Positions 1 to 11,220 of a stretch of DNA of 64,000 nucleotides are shown here, piece by piece (the first letter of the stretch is position 1; each line of letters opens with the position of its first letter). The notes under the pieces were generated by a model. It searched no databases. It saw only the letters and a program-made list of their open reading frames with translations, and was not told the DNA's origin. Source of the DNA: Zingiber officinale. Its lineage: Eukaryota > Streptophyta > Magnoliopsida > Zingiberales > Zingiberaceae. The stretch lies in NCBI RefSeq assembly GCF_018446385.1, contig NC_055998.1, positions 22,685,173 through 22,749,172 of the forward strand. The letters run 5' to 3'. The position numbers were made by a program, and so were the translations under genes.

Positions 1-1687
1 GATTTGGACCGATTTGGATCTTGTTATTTGGAGGCGGGTACTTTGACTTATGTCTTTTGATATGCATAATAATGTTTTTTAACATATAGCAATGATTATG
101 TTTTCCATTTGTTTCGGTTGGTCACTACATGATCTGATTCATGCTTGCTTGTTTACTTATTATACACTGCATGTTAGTACTTACCTGATCATACCTGCTT
201 TTAGAGGTAGTGACACAACCATATTATACATTATGTTTAGGACCTAGGGTTTATTTGATACCCTATCTAATCTGTGTACCTATCATTTGATACATTGTCA
301 TGTGGTACACATTTTATATTTATATATGGATCTTGCTATGCTATTCATGATATTGCCATGTTTAGTGTCATGCATCATTTTGCATGATTGCATGTTGTGC
401 GATAGTCTGCTCCATTATTGTCGAGCACATCGCCAGTTACATGTTTCCGTACACAACACCACTGGGTTAGTGGTAGATCAGATAGGTATGTGACAGTTAT
501 GTTGTTTGGCTCCGTTGGTCTGGTGACTCAGCGTGGTAGCCGGCAGATAGTTCTGCTCTGTTTGGCTCTGCTGGTTTAGTGTAGCAGCGTAGTAGCCGGC
601 AGGCGGTTGGACTCTGTTTGGCTTCGTTGGTCCGCTCATGGGTAGTGTGACGCAGCGTGGTAGCCGGCAGAGATTTCCTCCCCGTCATCGTGTACCGGGA
701 GATGAGAGCATTGCGCTCCCCCATTTATGATTTGGGGTAGGAGTATGTGTGTACTCCGACAGCATCTCGTCTACTCAGTCACCCATCAGGGGTAGTGATG
801 TCAGAGTGCACGGTTGTCACAGCCCTACCCACTCGAACTCACCATTGTGTGTGAGTTGGCTGACTGGCGTCAGGGGTGACCATGTCATTGGCATCATATG
901 CATGATGCATTTATTGCTTGTATTTGATGCATTTACTTGCTGCATTTATATGGATGCATAGATTGACATGCATACAGGATTATGACATCCTCGGTCTGAC
1001 GACCCTGTTACCCTTATACCTTGGTCCGGGTTAGTACAGCTTTTCTCCTGCATTCCTCAGTTGCATTTACCTTTCTTGTGTCAGGAGACTGTACGCATGA
1101 TTAGTGCTAGTTGTTATGTTCTTTATTATGCATATCAGTTGTACCTGCTGAGTGTTGGACTCACACCCTCCTCCGTTGCTATTTCAGGTTGATGCTGTCA
1201 GGAGAGAGTTCCAGTTGCTAGTCCCCTGCAGCCACGAGGCTGTTTATTTATCTTTTGGCTTTATGTACTAGACTATGTTTTGAACTTGTTATGTTTTGAA
1301 TACTTTGGATCCGGTATGGATTGCTTTATTTAGTCGATGACTTTCATTCGGATTTGTTTTACTACATGCCTGCCTAGACGGCAGAAGAGGTGAGTGGATT
1401 TATTCCGTCGGATTTGTGCTTTATGGGTGTAGTGGAGTAGGGTTGTTTTCGAGTCATCGTATTTTAGTTTTGTTTGTTTACTACTAAACTGCGTGGTTGT
1501 GTCAGCCAGAGGCTGAAAATTTATATAAACTGCGTGGATGGTGTGCTTGTTTGCTTATTATTATTGTTATTATTCCAGCCGCATGTGGCTGAGGTATATG
1601 GTGATGTAGTAAAGTTTCAGATTGTCCGCTGTACAGGGGAGATGCTGCCGAAATTTCTTCGGACAAGGACTCCTCCGGGGCGTGACA
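1..1687 (+). mobile_element. Chromovirus-type LTR (right part, cut by window start)
   Basis: No coding region is seen. The stretch ends in ...GGGGCGTGACA, a CA-type LTR end, at 1687, and Tat protease-like coding sequence starts just after it. The segment near 1148-1168 (a TGAGTGTTGGACTCACACC-like string) and the T-rich context resemble the LTRs of Del/Tekay chromoviruses. The left end lies outside the window, so it cannot be told whether this is a solo LTR or the 3' LTR of a nested element. Insertion into the Tat element is inferred from the abrupt switch to coding sequence. Confidence 0.55.
505..670 (+). repeat. 56-bp imperfect tandem repeat, 3 copies
   Basis: The string TTTGGCT recurs at 505, 561 and 617 (period 56). 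Each copy leads to GCGT(G/A)GTAGCCGGCAG at 531, 587 and 655; the third copy has about 12 extra bases. It lies inside the LTR at 1-1687. Confidence 0.7.
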
Positions 1688-3398
1688 GGAGTTGCTCCGA
1701 AGGACGAGGGCCACGAACTTCATCGTGGTAGACGCCTCCTCAGCCTACAACGTCATTTTGGGTCGACCGACCCTCAATGAATTTCGAGTGGTCGTTTTAA
1801 CCTTCTGCCAAAAGATTAAGTTCCCGGTGGAAAATCAGGTAGGAGAGGTAAAGGGTGATTAGTTGGCCGCTCGACGTTGCTATGTCGATATGATCCAGAC
1901 GGAGGCGAAGTTCGCACAGAAAGCACCTCGGCTGGAGGTAAACGTCATAACTGAAAAACCCCCTACTTTGGTTTATGAGGAGAAGGAAGAAGTACATATC
2001 CACCTAAGACGAGCGGAAGTAACTACCTTCATTGCCGCCGATTTGGAGGCCGAGCAAAAAGCTGAGCTGATCGCATGTCTCCAGCATAACCACGACGTGT
2101 TTGTATGGTCGACGCATGAACTGCCCGACATCTCCCCGAACATCGCCCAACACGAGTTGCACGTCCGACCGGACGCTCGGCCGGTAAAGCAGAGGAAGAG
2201 AGACTTCAGTGCTGAGCAGAATTTAATCATTCGAGCAGAGATAGAAAAGCTCCTGGAGGTCGGCCACATATGTGAAGTTCAGTTCCTGAGTTGGCTTGCC
2301 AATGTGGTATTGATCTCCAAGTCCGAGAATAAGTGGAGGGTCTGCACCAATTTCCGGGACCTCAATAAGGTTTGCCCAAAGAACTTCTACCCCTACCTCG
2401 GATCGACTAGATGGTGGACTCCACTGCCGGATAAGAGTTGATATGCATGCTGGACACGTATCAAGGATACCATCAAGTGTCGCTCTCCCGGGAAGATCAA
2501 GAGAAGGTTAGCTTCATCACAGTCAACGGTATGTACTACTACAATGTTATGTCGTTCGGACCGAAGAATGCTAGGACCACATATCATAAACTGATGAACA
2601 AAGTGTTTCGACGACAGATCAGCCACAATATGGAGGTATATATGGATGATATACTAATTAAGTCACTACGAGCTGCTGATATATGTGCAGATGTCATGGA
2701 GACGTGCCAGACGTTGAGAACGTACGGGATCAAGCTAAATCCGAACAAGTGTCTGTTCGGTGCGAAGAGCGGGTGATTTTTGGGCTACATCGTTACCGAA
2801 CGAGGAATCGAAACAACCCCTAGCAAGGTGAAGGCGCTACAGGATATGCCGCCCCCCCAGAAACCTGAAGGAAACCCAATGTCTCACCGGTCGGATAACT
2901 GCATTGTCTCGGTTCATTTCCAAATCATCCGACCGGAGCCTGCCCTTCTTCAAGATATTGCTCCGAGCCACTAAATTTCAGTGGGACGAGGAGTGCGACC
3001 GGGCATTCGAGGAACTCAAGGCGTATCTGAACTCGTTGCCTGTACTGGCTAAGCCAACTGTCGATGAGCCACTCTGAATCTATCTGTTCTCGACCGAGCA
3101 TGCTGTCGGCTGGGCACTAGTTCGTCAGAACGGCGAAGAACAACCAGTGTATTTCATAAGTCACATATTAAAAGACGCTGAGTCTCGCTACACTGGTCTC
3201 GAGAAGCTTGCTTTCGCATTAGTACTCGCCGCTCGGAGTCTCCGCCCGTATTTCCTCGCGCACACTATCATTGTGATGATCAATAGTCCTTTGGGGAGAG
3301 TCCTCCACAATCCTGAGACTTCCGGACGGCTGATCAAGTGGACAACAGAGCTCAGCGAGTTTGACATTCAGTATCAGCCCTGAGCGGCCATCAAGGCA
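1688..3398 (+). pseudogene. Tat-lineage Ty3/gypsy pol remnant: protease, reverse transcriptase, RNase H
   Basis: This is the first half of a decayed Ty3/gypsy polyprotein. A protease tail is seen around 1725-1800 (VVDA...YNVILGRPTLN). The reverse transcriptase has the entry region near 2140-2400 (PVKQRKR, KVCPKNFYP) and a preserved YMDD catalytic motif near 2640. A D-type RNase H follows near 2990-3390 (FISHILKDAESRY, LIKWTTELSEFDIQYQP). Frameshifts and stops break the frame, for example near 2435 and at 2774-2776. The Tat assignment rests on the second, archaeal-like RNase H downstream and on the antisense ORF between pol and 3' LTR. It is surely non-functional. Confidence 0.85.
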
Positions 3399-3404
3399 CA
3401 GTCC

Positions 3405-5120
3405 TTGGCGAATTTCGTCACAGAGGTACAAAATCCTGAGCCCGACTCAATCTGGAAAATATATGTGGATGGGTTGTCCACTTGGCAAGGAAGTGGGATC
3501 GACATACTGCTCATCTCCTCTCAGGACGAACGGATGCAATTGTCCGTTCGACTGGACTACAGGGCAACAAATAATGAAGCTGCATACGAGGCACTGATAG
3601 CCGGTCTACAAAACGTCCGACACGTCGGAGCCATTAAGGTTCTCATTCACTCGGATTCTCAATTAGCCGCTCAGCAGCTTACTGGACATTCGAGATAAGT
3701 AACGCAAGGCTCAAGCTATATGCTAAAAGCTTTTGAAGAGTTGAAGGCCAATTTTCGGGGGGTCACTATACAAAGATCCCCCGCGTGGATAACCAAGCTG
3801 CAGACGAATTGGCCAAACTGGCCAGCTCTCTATCCCTGATCGTCATATCACAACCGATCGAGCAGGTGTCCATAGTGGCCCACATTGATCGGATGGAGGG
3901 GGCTCACCTTCCCAAGTGACTGGATAACGACGTTGGTAGAGTTTCTGTGATCGGGAGCTACATCCTCTGATCAGGAAGAGGCAAACTTATTGAGAAAAAG
4001 AGTCGGGCGGTTCACTCTGATCGGTGATCAACTCTACAAAAAAGCCTTCGCCAGACCTCTGCTTAAGTGCGTCGAATCGGAAGACGCCGAATATATACTA
4101 CGAGAGATGCATCAAGGATCCTGCATCGGGCAGCCGCTCATTAGCAAGGAAGATCCTCCTGGCCGGATACTTTTGGCTGACCCTCCAAGAGGACGCCGCT
4201 TGGACAATCGCCACCTGCTTGTCCTGTCAGAAGTATCACACCTTCTCGCATCGACCGATCGAGTAAATGAAAGTGTCTACTGTGTCTTGCTCGTTCGACC
4301 AATGGGGCATGGATATTATAGGACCCTTCCCAATGGCGACAGGTCAGCTGCTTGTCGCGATCGACTATTTCTCCAAGTGGATTGAAGCCAAGCCACTGGC
4401 CAGGATAACCGAACAGATGGCTAAGAAGTTCATCTGGCAGCACATCATTTGCCGATTTGGAATCCCTCGCCGACTCATCTCAGACAACGGGAGACAGTTC
4501 GTTGGTCAAGAACTCAGGAAATGGTGCGAGGGGTATGACATCCAGCAGGCCTTCACCTCGGTAACATATCCTCATAGTAATGGGCAAGCAGAAGTCGCCA
4601 ATCGGCATATATTGCGGATCCTACGAGCACGACTCGACCATATGGGAGGGAGCTGGGTGGACAAAATCCCCAGCGTGCTGTGGGCGATCCGCACGACCCC
4701 CAAAGAAGGAATGAGAGCAACCCCTTTCACTTGGTGTACGACGACAAAGCAGTCATCCCCGTTGAAGTTGGAGTAGAGTCCAATCGGATACAACACTATG
4801 ACGAGGACAACGCTGAGCGGAGACTCTTGGAGCTGGACTTGGTGGATGAGGCACGTGCTAAAGCCGCCGTCCGGCTGATGGCCTACCGACAGAGGATGAG
4901 GCAGAACTACAATCGAAGGGTGATCCCAATATCATTTCAGGTCGGTGACTTTGTGTGAAAGAAGGTAAAGTCGGTCGGCGATGTCACTAAGTTGGAAGCT
5001 CCATGGGTTGGACCCTTCAGGATCGTGGAAAAGCTCTGCTCGGGCGCCTACTAGCTAGAGGATGAGGACGGATGACGATTAGAACGTTCGTGGAGCGCGA
5101 ACCATCTCCAGCGATACTGA
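3405..5120 (+). pseudogene. Tat-lineage pol remnant: archaeal-type RNase H and integrase
   Basis: The segment at 3405-3700 reads as the extra, archaeal-like RNase H that marks Tat/Ogre/Retand elements (IYVDGLSTWQGSG, NNEAAYEALIAGL, HSDSQLAAQQL). The integrase follows from about 3990. It has a zinc-binding part ending in CLSCQKY near 4220 and a DDE core at 4290-4760, with MDIIGPFP, ISDNGRQF and the NGQAEVAN glutamate all still visible. A further tail with MRQNYNRRV and FQVGDFV reaches about 4960. Stops and frame changes at about 3699, 3918, 4776 and 4958 break it. The second RNase H sits between the first RNase H and integrase, as known for this lineage. Confidence 0.85.
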
Positions 5121-5234
5121 GCCGGATGAGAGGTCCGCTGATGTATCAATGTATTCTTTATCCCTGCGCCCTTTGAGTGCAAGACTGAAAGCAAAAGCAA
5201 AAGGTTGCCAAATTTCGTGTCGAACGGCAAGTCA

Positions 5235-5935
5235 AACCGTCGAGCGGCGACGTTAAACCCAGGTCTCCACCGATAGTTGAGCGGCGACCTTAAACTCGAG
5301 ACTTCATTAAATTGTCGAGCGGAGACGTTAAACCCAGGTCTCCACCGACGGTCGAGTGGCGACCTTAAACCTGACACGTCGAGCGGCGACGTTAAACCCA
5401 GGTCTCCATCGACGGTCGAGCGGCAACCTTAAACCCGAGCCTTCATCAAATCATCGAGCGGCGATGTTAAACCCAGGTCTCCACCGACGGTCGAGCGGCG
5501 ACCTTAAACCCGAGACTTCATCAAATCATCGAGCGGCAACGTTAAACCCAGGTCTCCACCGACGGTCGAGCGGCGACCTTAAACCCGTGACTTCATCAAA
5601 TCGTCGAGCAGCGACGTTAAACCCAGGTCTCCACCGATGGTCGAGCGGCGACCTTAAACCTGAGACTTTATCAAATCGTTGAGCGGCGACGTTAAACCCA
5701 GGTCTCCACCGACGGTCAAGCGGCGACCTTAAACACGAGACTTCATCAAATCGTCGAGTGGCAACGTTAAACTCAGGTCTCCATCGACGGTCGAGCGGCG
5801 ACCTTAAACCTGAGACTTCATCAAATCGTCGAACATTACGTTAAACCCAGGTCTCCACCGACGGTCAAGCGGCGACCTTAAACTCCGACCTTCACCAAAT
5901 CGTCGAGCGGCGACGTTAAACCCCAGAGTCAAGCG
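5235..5935 (+). repeat. 75-bp tandem array in the Tat 3' region
   Basis: GTTAAACCC starts at 5252, 5327, 5391, 5466, 5541, 5616, 5691, 5766 (as GTTAAACTC), 5840 and 5915. The period is 75 bp, with one 64-bp and one 74-bp unit. Each unit contains two related halves built on GTCGAGCGGCGAC(G/C)TTAAAC, so the array is a dimer of a roughly 37-bp ancestor. Tandem repeats between pol and the 3' LTR are known for Tat/Ogre/Retand elements. Confidence 0.92.
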
Positions 5936-6000
5936 GCGACTATAAACCCCAGAGTCGAGCGGCGACTATAAACTCCTAGGGTCTAGTGGCGACCTTAAAA
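5915..6000 (+). repeat. Short-period repeats at the end of the 75-bp array
   Basis: Three further half units, built on GTC(G/A)AGCGGCGACTATAAAC, follow at a spacing of about 26-28 bp. They look like a degenerate continuation of the half unit of the 75-bp array. Confidence 0.6.
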
Positions 6001-6337
6001 CTCAGAGGTATGACCTTGATAAGTTTATCAATGATTGAAATACGAGCATGGCGCCCATTTAGGGCTATATAATCAAAAGCTTTGTGATAGACAAGCAAAC
6101 ATGTGAGGAAGAACTGCAAAATGACTTCATTGATAACAAACCAAAAGTTGTCGAGCGGCAGTCAAACATTCAAAACTACAAAATCCCTCCTCACTCAAGA
6201 TAGTCGAAGACTTCATCCGGCATCGAGTTGTTCAGCTGAGCCCGGTCGATGACGCCGTCAGTCAGAGAGCCTGAGATATGCCCATTCGCCTGCAACTAGT
6301 TGAACGTCCCAGTTATCGCCAGCTCGAAACTCCGGGC
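6001..6337. mobile_element. Tat 3' region with the C-terminal end of the antisense ORF
   Basis: On the minus strand, 6191-6290 reads as an open frame ending at a TGA at 6193-6191, with the tail LNNSMPDEVFDYLE. I take it as the C-terminal end of the antisense ORF whose start lies at 19186, on the other side of the nested array. Similar acidic tails are known to me in antisense ORFs of Tat elements, but the match here is by memory only. The rest (6001-6190) shows nothing coding. Confidence 0.55.
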
Positions 6338-8602
6338 GACCCTTCAGCGGAATCAGTTGTACGCCAAGTTCACCAAATGTGAATTTTGGCTAGATCAGGT
6401 GTCCTTCCTGGGTCACATCATCTCAAAGGATGGTATCATGGTAGACCCCAGTAAGATAGAAGCTGTGAGCAATTGGAAAAGACCCAAGAACGCCAGTGAG
6501 ATCAGAAGCTTTCTGGGATTAGCAGGCTATTACAGAAAATTCGTAGAGGACTTCTCCAGGATAGCCTCCCCACTGACAGCTCTTACCAGAAAGAACAGAA
6601 AGTATCAGTGGACAGAGGACTGTGAGAACAGTTTCAGCGAGCTGAAAAGGAGATTGACCAGTGCACCTATTCTGACTCTACCAGAGAACGCAGACAGCTT
6701 TGATATTTATAGTGATGCCTCTAAGTTGGGACTAGGAGCAGTACTGATGCAAGATGGTAAGGTGATCGCCTACGCCTCCAGACAACTCAAGGATTATGAG
6801 AAGAACTATCCTACTCATGACCTTGAGCTTGCAGCAGTGGTGTTCGCTCTCAAGATTTGGAGACATTACTTGTATAGAGCTCAGTGCAGAGTGTATACAG
6901 ATCATCAGAGTCTGAAGTACTTCTTCACTCAGAAGGATCTGAATATGCGACAGCGCAGATGACTAGAACTGGTCAAAGACTACGACATAGATATCCTCTA
7001 CCACCCAGGAAAAGCAAATAGGGTAGCAGACGCCCTTAGCAGAAAGTCCAGTGCTGCCCTATTATCTCTAGCAGCCATGTCACCGCCCCTACAGAAAGAG
7101 ATCACAGATTTCGGTCTCGAACTCATAGTCGGACAGCTCTCTATTATGACATTAGAGTCTACCTTGCTTGGTGACATCCAGACAGCTCAGGATCACCTGA
7201 AATTCAGAGGATCAAGCAAGGCTTAGCAGAATCGAAGGTGGAGAGTTCAGAATATCCGATAGCGCGGTGTTGTATTTTGGTGACAGGCTATGTGTTCCAT
7301 CGAGGAACTCAAAAGAAGGTTTTAGATGAGGCTCACAAGACTTATGCAATGCATCCTGGCTCCACCAAATGTACCGGACTTGAAGAAACATTTTGGTGGC
7401 ACGGGATGAAGAGATACGCTCGATATGTCAAGACCGCCTAACACATCGTGAGGGTTAAGGCGTAACATCGAGACCAGGGAGTTTTGCAGATACGATACCG
7501 AATGGAAGTGGGAAGACATTTCTATGGATTTTATAGTGGGATTACCCAGAACCACGAATGGTTTTGATACCATCTGGGTAATAGTCGACAGATTGACTAA
7601 ATCAGCCCACTTCTTAGCTATCAGGATATCCTACTCCATGGAACAGCTAGCTTAGTTGTATCTCAAGGAGATCGTTAGATTACATGGAGTCCCACGAACT
7701 ATTATATCAGATAGAGATAGCAGATTCACATCACACTTCTGGGAGTGTGTACAGTCAGCTTTGGGCACGAAGTTGAAGTTTAGCACAGCCTTCCATCCTC
7801 AGACCGATGGACAGACGAAGCGGGTAAATCAGGTACTCGAAGATATGCTCCGAGCATGTGCCCTAGATTTCAAGGGAAGTTGGTGCAAATATCTGAGTTT
7901 AGCAGAATTTGCATACAACAACAGCTATCAAGCCACTATCGGTATGACACCTTATGAGGCTCTCTATGGGCGGAGCTGTAGATCTCCAATCTGCTGGTAT
8001 GAGAGTGGTGAACAGAAAGAACTAGAACTTCAGACAGATCTAGTGGCAGATACCACAGCAACTATACAGTAGATCTGCTAGAGGATAGAGACAGCTCAGA
8101 GCCGCCAGAAAAGCTATGCTGATACACGGCGCGGACCTTTAGAGTTTTCAGTTGGGGATTCAGTGTTCCTCAGAGTAGCTCCCATGAAGGAAGTAATACG
8201 TTTTGGGAAGAAGGGCAAGCTAAGTCCCCGATATGTGGGACCATATCTTATCAGCAGAAGAGTGGGCAAGGTAGCATATGAGCTAGAGCTACCTCAGGAA
8301 ATGTCAGCTGTCCACAATGTATTTCATGTCTCTATGCTGAAGAAGCATACCCCAGATGCCACCCAGGTGATTGAGCCCCAGTCGGTACAGATCCGCGAAG
8401 ACCTCAGCTATGACAGTCGGCCTATTCAGATAATAGACCGAGCAGTTAAGGAATTGCGGAACAAGGAAGTACCATTAGTCAAAGTTATTTGGCACAGTCA
8501 CACAGCAGAAGAGGCAACTTGGGAGACAGAGGCCAGCATGAGACAGAAGTACCCAGAGTTATTCTAAGTTCGAGGACGAACTTTTTATAAGGTATGGGGG
8601 AT
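6338..8602 (+). pseudogene. Left-truncated chromovirus pol (RT C-terminus, RNase H, integrase, chromodomain)
   Basis: This is a second copy of the pol 3' half seen complete at 13564-15831. Homology starts abruptly at 6338, inside the reverse transcriptase palm. RNase H ([16 protein letters not shown]), integrase and the C-terminal chromodomain (PLVKVIW...EEATWETE) follow. Breaks include TGG to TGA near 6961, a dense patch of small deletions at 7185-7520, a TAG near 7653 shared with the downstream copy, and a short insertion near 8060. The integrase glutamate is changed to lysine (GQTKRVN against GQTERVN downstream), so the DDE triad is lost. The segment ends in a polypurine tract just before the next LTR. 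Confidence 0.9.
8591..8602 (+). other. Polypurine tract before LTR A
   Basis: GGTATGGGGGAT lies directly before the TGTAATGCC start of the LTR. It is the expected plus-strand primer site, and the same tract precedes LTR B at 15821-15831. Confidence 0.8.
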
Positions 8603-8728
8603 TGTAATGCCCGAAAATTCTCAAAACTATTTTAGAAATATTCTATGATTTTTCTGAGATTTTTAGATATTTTTCCGGAATTTTCCGAGTAGCGGAAGCA
8701 GCAAAAATAATTAGAACCGCAAAATAGC

Positions 8729-8815
8729 TTAGGCAGGAATCGAACCCGGAACCCCTCGGATCCAATAACTTTTAGTTAGCCTTAGTAACCGGTGAACCCA
8801 GCAGGGCCGTGCTAA
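8729..8815 (-). other. tRNA-like segment in LTR A
   Basis: Read on the minus strand, 8746-8736 is GGTTCGATTCC, a perfect pol III B-box/T-loop. A D-arm-like stretch (GGTTCACCGGTTACTAAGGC) lies upstream. The same segment sits at the same offset in LTR B (15958-16043). I see no full cloverleaf, so this is a tRNA-derived or tRNA-mimicking piece, not a tRNA gene. Confidence 0.4.
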
Positions 8816-8870
8816 AAGAAAGAGGAATCAATTATATTTATATTAGAGTTGGGTTCAATTATCCACTTAA

Positions 8871-8880
8871 TATAAATAGA
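8871..8880 (+). promoter_or_regulatory. TATA box of LTR A
   Basis: TATAAATAGA in an AT-rich context. It is the best candidate for the pol II start signal of the element. The equivalent in LTR B is at 16100-16109. The hairpin array lies downstream of it, so it would be part of the transcript leader. Confidence 0.6.
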
Positions 8881-10425
8881 AGAGTTAGGTTGGGTTTGGT
8901 TTATTTTAGAATTTGGTTCGGCAAACTCCTCCCCTCCAAACCCTCACGCCGAACACCCTTCTTCTCTCCTTCTCTCGGCGCCAACCACAAGGAAGACCTA
9001 GGGTTCTCTCCCTAGGGCCCCAAGGACATCTTCCGGCGATAACTCCGGCACGAGGACACTCTCCTTCGCGAGGGGAACGCTTAGACGCGAGAAGATCGTC
9101 GAGAAGTCGTCTCCACTGGAATTCTAGCGAATAGAATTGTAAGGAAATTAGCGTACGAGGTAAGAAACTCCTCACCTGCAGTATAAGTAGCTCCGTTTGG
9201 GTTTTCTACGCATTAGTTTAGCTATATGCAGATTTTTATCGACGCATAGCGTGAAATTGACCCTCCTCGCAGGTTTAGGGATTTAGTGAGTACTTCTAGA
9301 TGGGCCGGACACGTAATCCCTCTTCAGTGGGGGTTTCTAGACGTTGTCGGATGCCTAGAAGTGGTCTCCCTAATAGAGAGGAGAGTTGGGGCACACCAAG
9401 TGTTCGATAAAATAGCTAGTTAAGTAAAAATGCAAACTAGGCATTTTAACAGCTCAGTTGAATGCATTAGAAGCATTTAAATCAGTAAATCAGTTTATTC
9501 TAGCTTATATGGGACTACGGTCCAATGAGTGGGCTCCCACAGTCGCCTCTGGGTTCAGACAACCTAGCTCTAGGTCCAGATAACCTAGAAACAACAATTT
9601 AGAACAGTTCAGCTATATTCAGTATTTTACCTTTCAGTTGGCACTGTACCGGATTAGATATCCATTGTGTTGGACTCCCACAGTCGTCCCTAGGTTCAGA
9701 TAACCTAGTAAACCCTACCAAATTCGGGACTTGCAAACCCGGGTTTAGTTAGGGATGCGCGCACAGTAAGTACAGTTGTCGGGCCCAACAGCACATGATT
9801 ATTATTTTGATCTACTATGCTATTAGTTTTCAAAACTCATAAAATTAGTTATGTTAGTTGAGTTTGATTTCAGCTTCAGTTAGCTTAGTTCTCTATTATT
9901 GTTCTATGTGATTAGCCTGCTATGCCATGCTTCAGCTTACATGTTCAGTTATTTCAGTTTATGCTTGCAACCAGAGTATGCCATGCGAGTACATGATTTC
10001 AAATAGCATTCTTTAAAAGCATGTTTGCATCGTTGCATGTTTTAGTGAGGTAGTTGGTTTCTTACTAAGCTTTAAGCTTACAGATTCTACTTTCTTTATA
10101 CTGCAGATAAAGGTAAAGGGAAAATGGACTAGCAGAGGAAGCTGGAGTTCAATGCAAAGATGGTGTGTGTGGCAGGAACTGGAATAAAAGATCCTCAGGG
10201 GTTTTAGCAAGCTTAAATAGTTGAATTCTTAGTATTTCTTCTTTCATGCATTTTTAGACCTTAGAATGTTTAAACCATGGGAGATTTATTTAGTTTGTTA
10301 GTAATTATGTTAGAATGCTGGTTAATAGTTGCTAGAATATATTCCAATTGATTTTAGAATTGTTGTGTGAGGTTTTGGCACGCCAGAGTGCTGAAATCAG
10401 AGTTTCAGGGTGAGATCAGAACCCA

Positions 10426-10790
10426 GATCGGTCTGCAGACCGATCAGAGTCGAGTTGTGCCATTGGATCGGTCAGCTGACTGATCCATGCGCGAACAGAG
10501 AGTTTATGGATCGGTCAGCCGACCGATCCATGTGCGAATTGAGAGCACAGACGCTCACTGATCGGTCAGCCGACCGATCAGTGAGCCACTGGATCGGTCT
10601 ACCGACCGATCAGTGTGCTCCTGGATCGGTCGGTAGACCGATCCAGCCACACACAGAAGCGGGATAGCTTGTGGATCGGTCAGCCGACCGATCCAGGGTC
10701 CCTCTCCGTGCCAGTATCAAGCTGGATCGATCACTGGATCGATCCGACAGCCCAATCGATTCATGGATCGATTGAAATGTCTGATTACAG
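10426..10790 (+). repeat. GATCGGTC/GACCGATC hairpin array, LTR A
   Basis: At least seven inverted repeats of about 20-22 bp occur at 10426-10445, 10465-10486, 10508-10529, 10559-10580, 10591-10612, 10623-10644 and 10673-10694. Each has a GATCGGTC left arm and a GACCGATC right arm around 4-6 bases. The outer pair is G-C in some units and T-A in others. A related GGATCGATC-type pair follows near 10723-10745. Confidence 0.9.
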
Positions 10791-10993
10791 CTAGCAGGAC
10801 ATCCGAGAAGTATAGATTATCCTCCCTAGCATGTGTACAACCCCTAGGTACACCTAGAATATTAAGTTCAGATTTTACAGAGATCAGTTTAGTAAAATTT
10901 TAATCAATCCAGATTTTCGCAATAGTAATTTAGCACAGCATTACGTAACGATCGGCCTTACAGCTTAGTAGTAGAAGGCGGGCCGTTACAGAG

Positions 10994-11005
10994 TGGTATC
11001 AGAGC
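10994..11005 (+). other. Primer binding site, tRNA-iMet type
   Basis: TGGTATCAGAGC, three bases after the LTR end at 10990. It is the usual plant initiator-methionine tRNA primer site. Confidence 0.9.
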
Positions 11006-11220
11006 AGTGTTTCATACTTCCTATACACACATCAGCATTGAACCTGCAGCTTCCAAGTAAGAATACCTCTACTTTATTTATGTTCCTTGCTTTCTTGTTA
11101 TAGTTCATGTTTATAGATAACTGATGCATGTTAGTATGTGATAATAGATAACATGATAGCAATAGTTATACAATTATGATTGAATTAGTTATGCATGTCC
11201 TGTCCTCTATGTCTTTAGAA

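Larger units (their letters stand above)
8603..10990 (+). mobile_element. Chromovirus LTR A, shared by two internal regions
   Basis: This 2388-bp LTR runs from TGTAATGCC to GCCGTTACA. It is followed at once by a tRNA-iMet-type primer binding site (10994-11005) and preceded by a polypurine tract. It is therefore both the 3' LTR of the truncated copy on its left and the 5' LTR of the complete internal region on its right. It carries a TATA box (TATAAATAGA, 8871-8880), a tRNA-like segment near 8729-8815 and a hairpin array at 10426-10790. LTR B (15832-18160) is nearly identical outside that array. Confidence 0.93.

Noticed and set aside
10410..10667. Hairpin arrays considered as CRISPR
   Set aside because: The repeats are 20-22-bp inverted repeats with variable ends and short irregular spacing, inside plant LTRs; there are no cas genes and the host is a plant.
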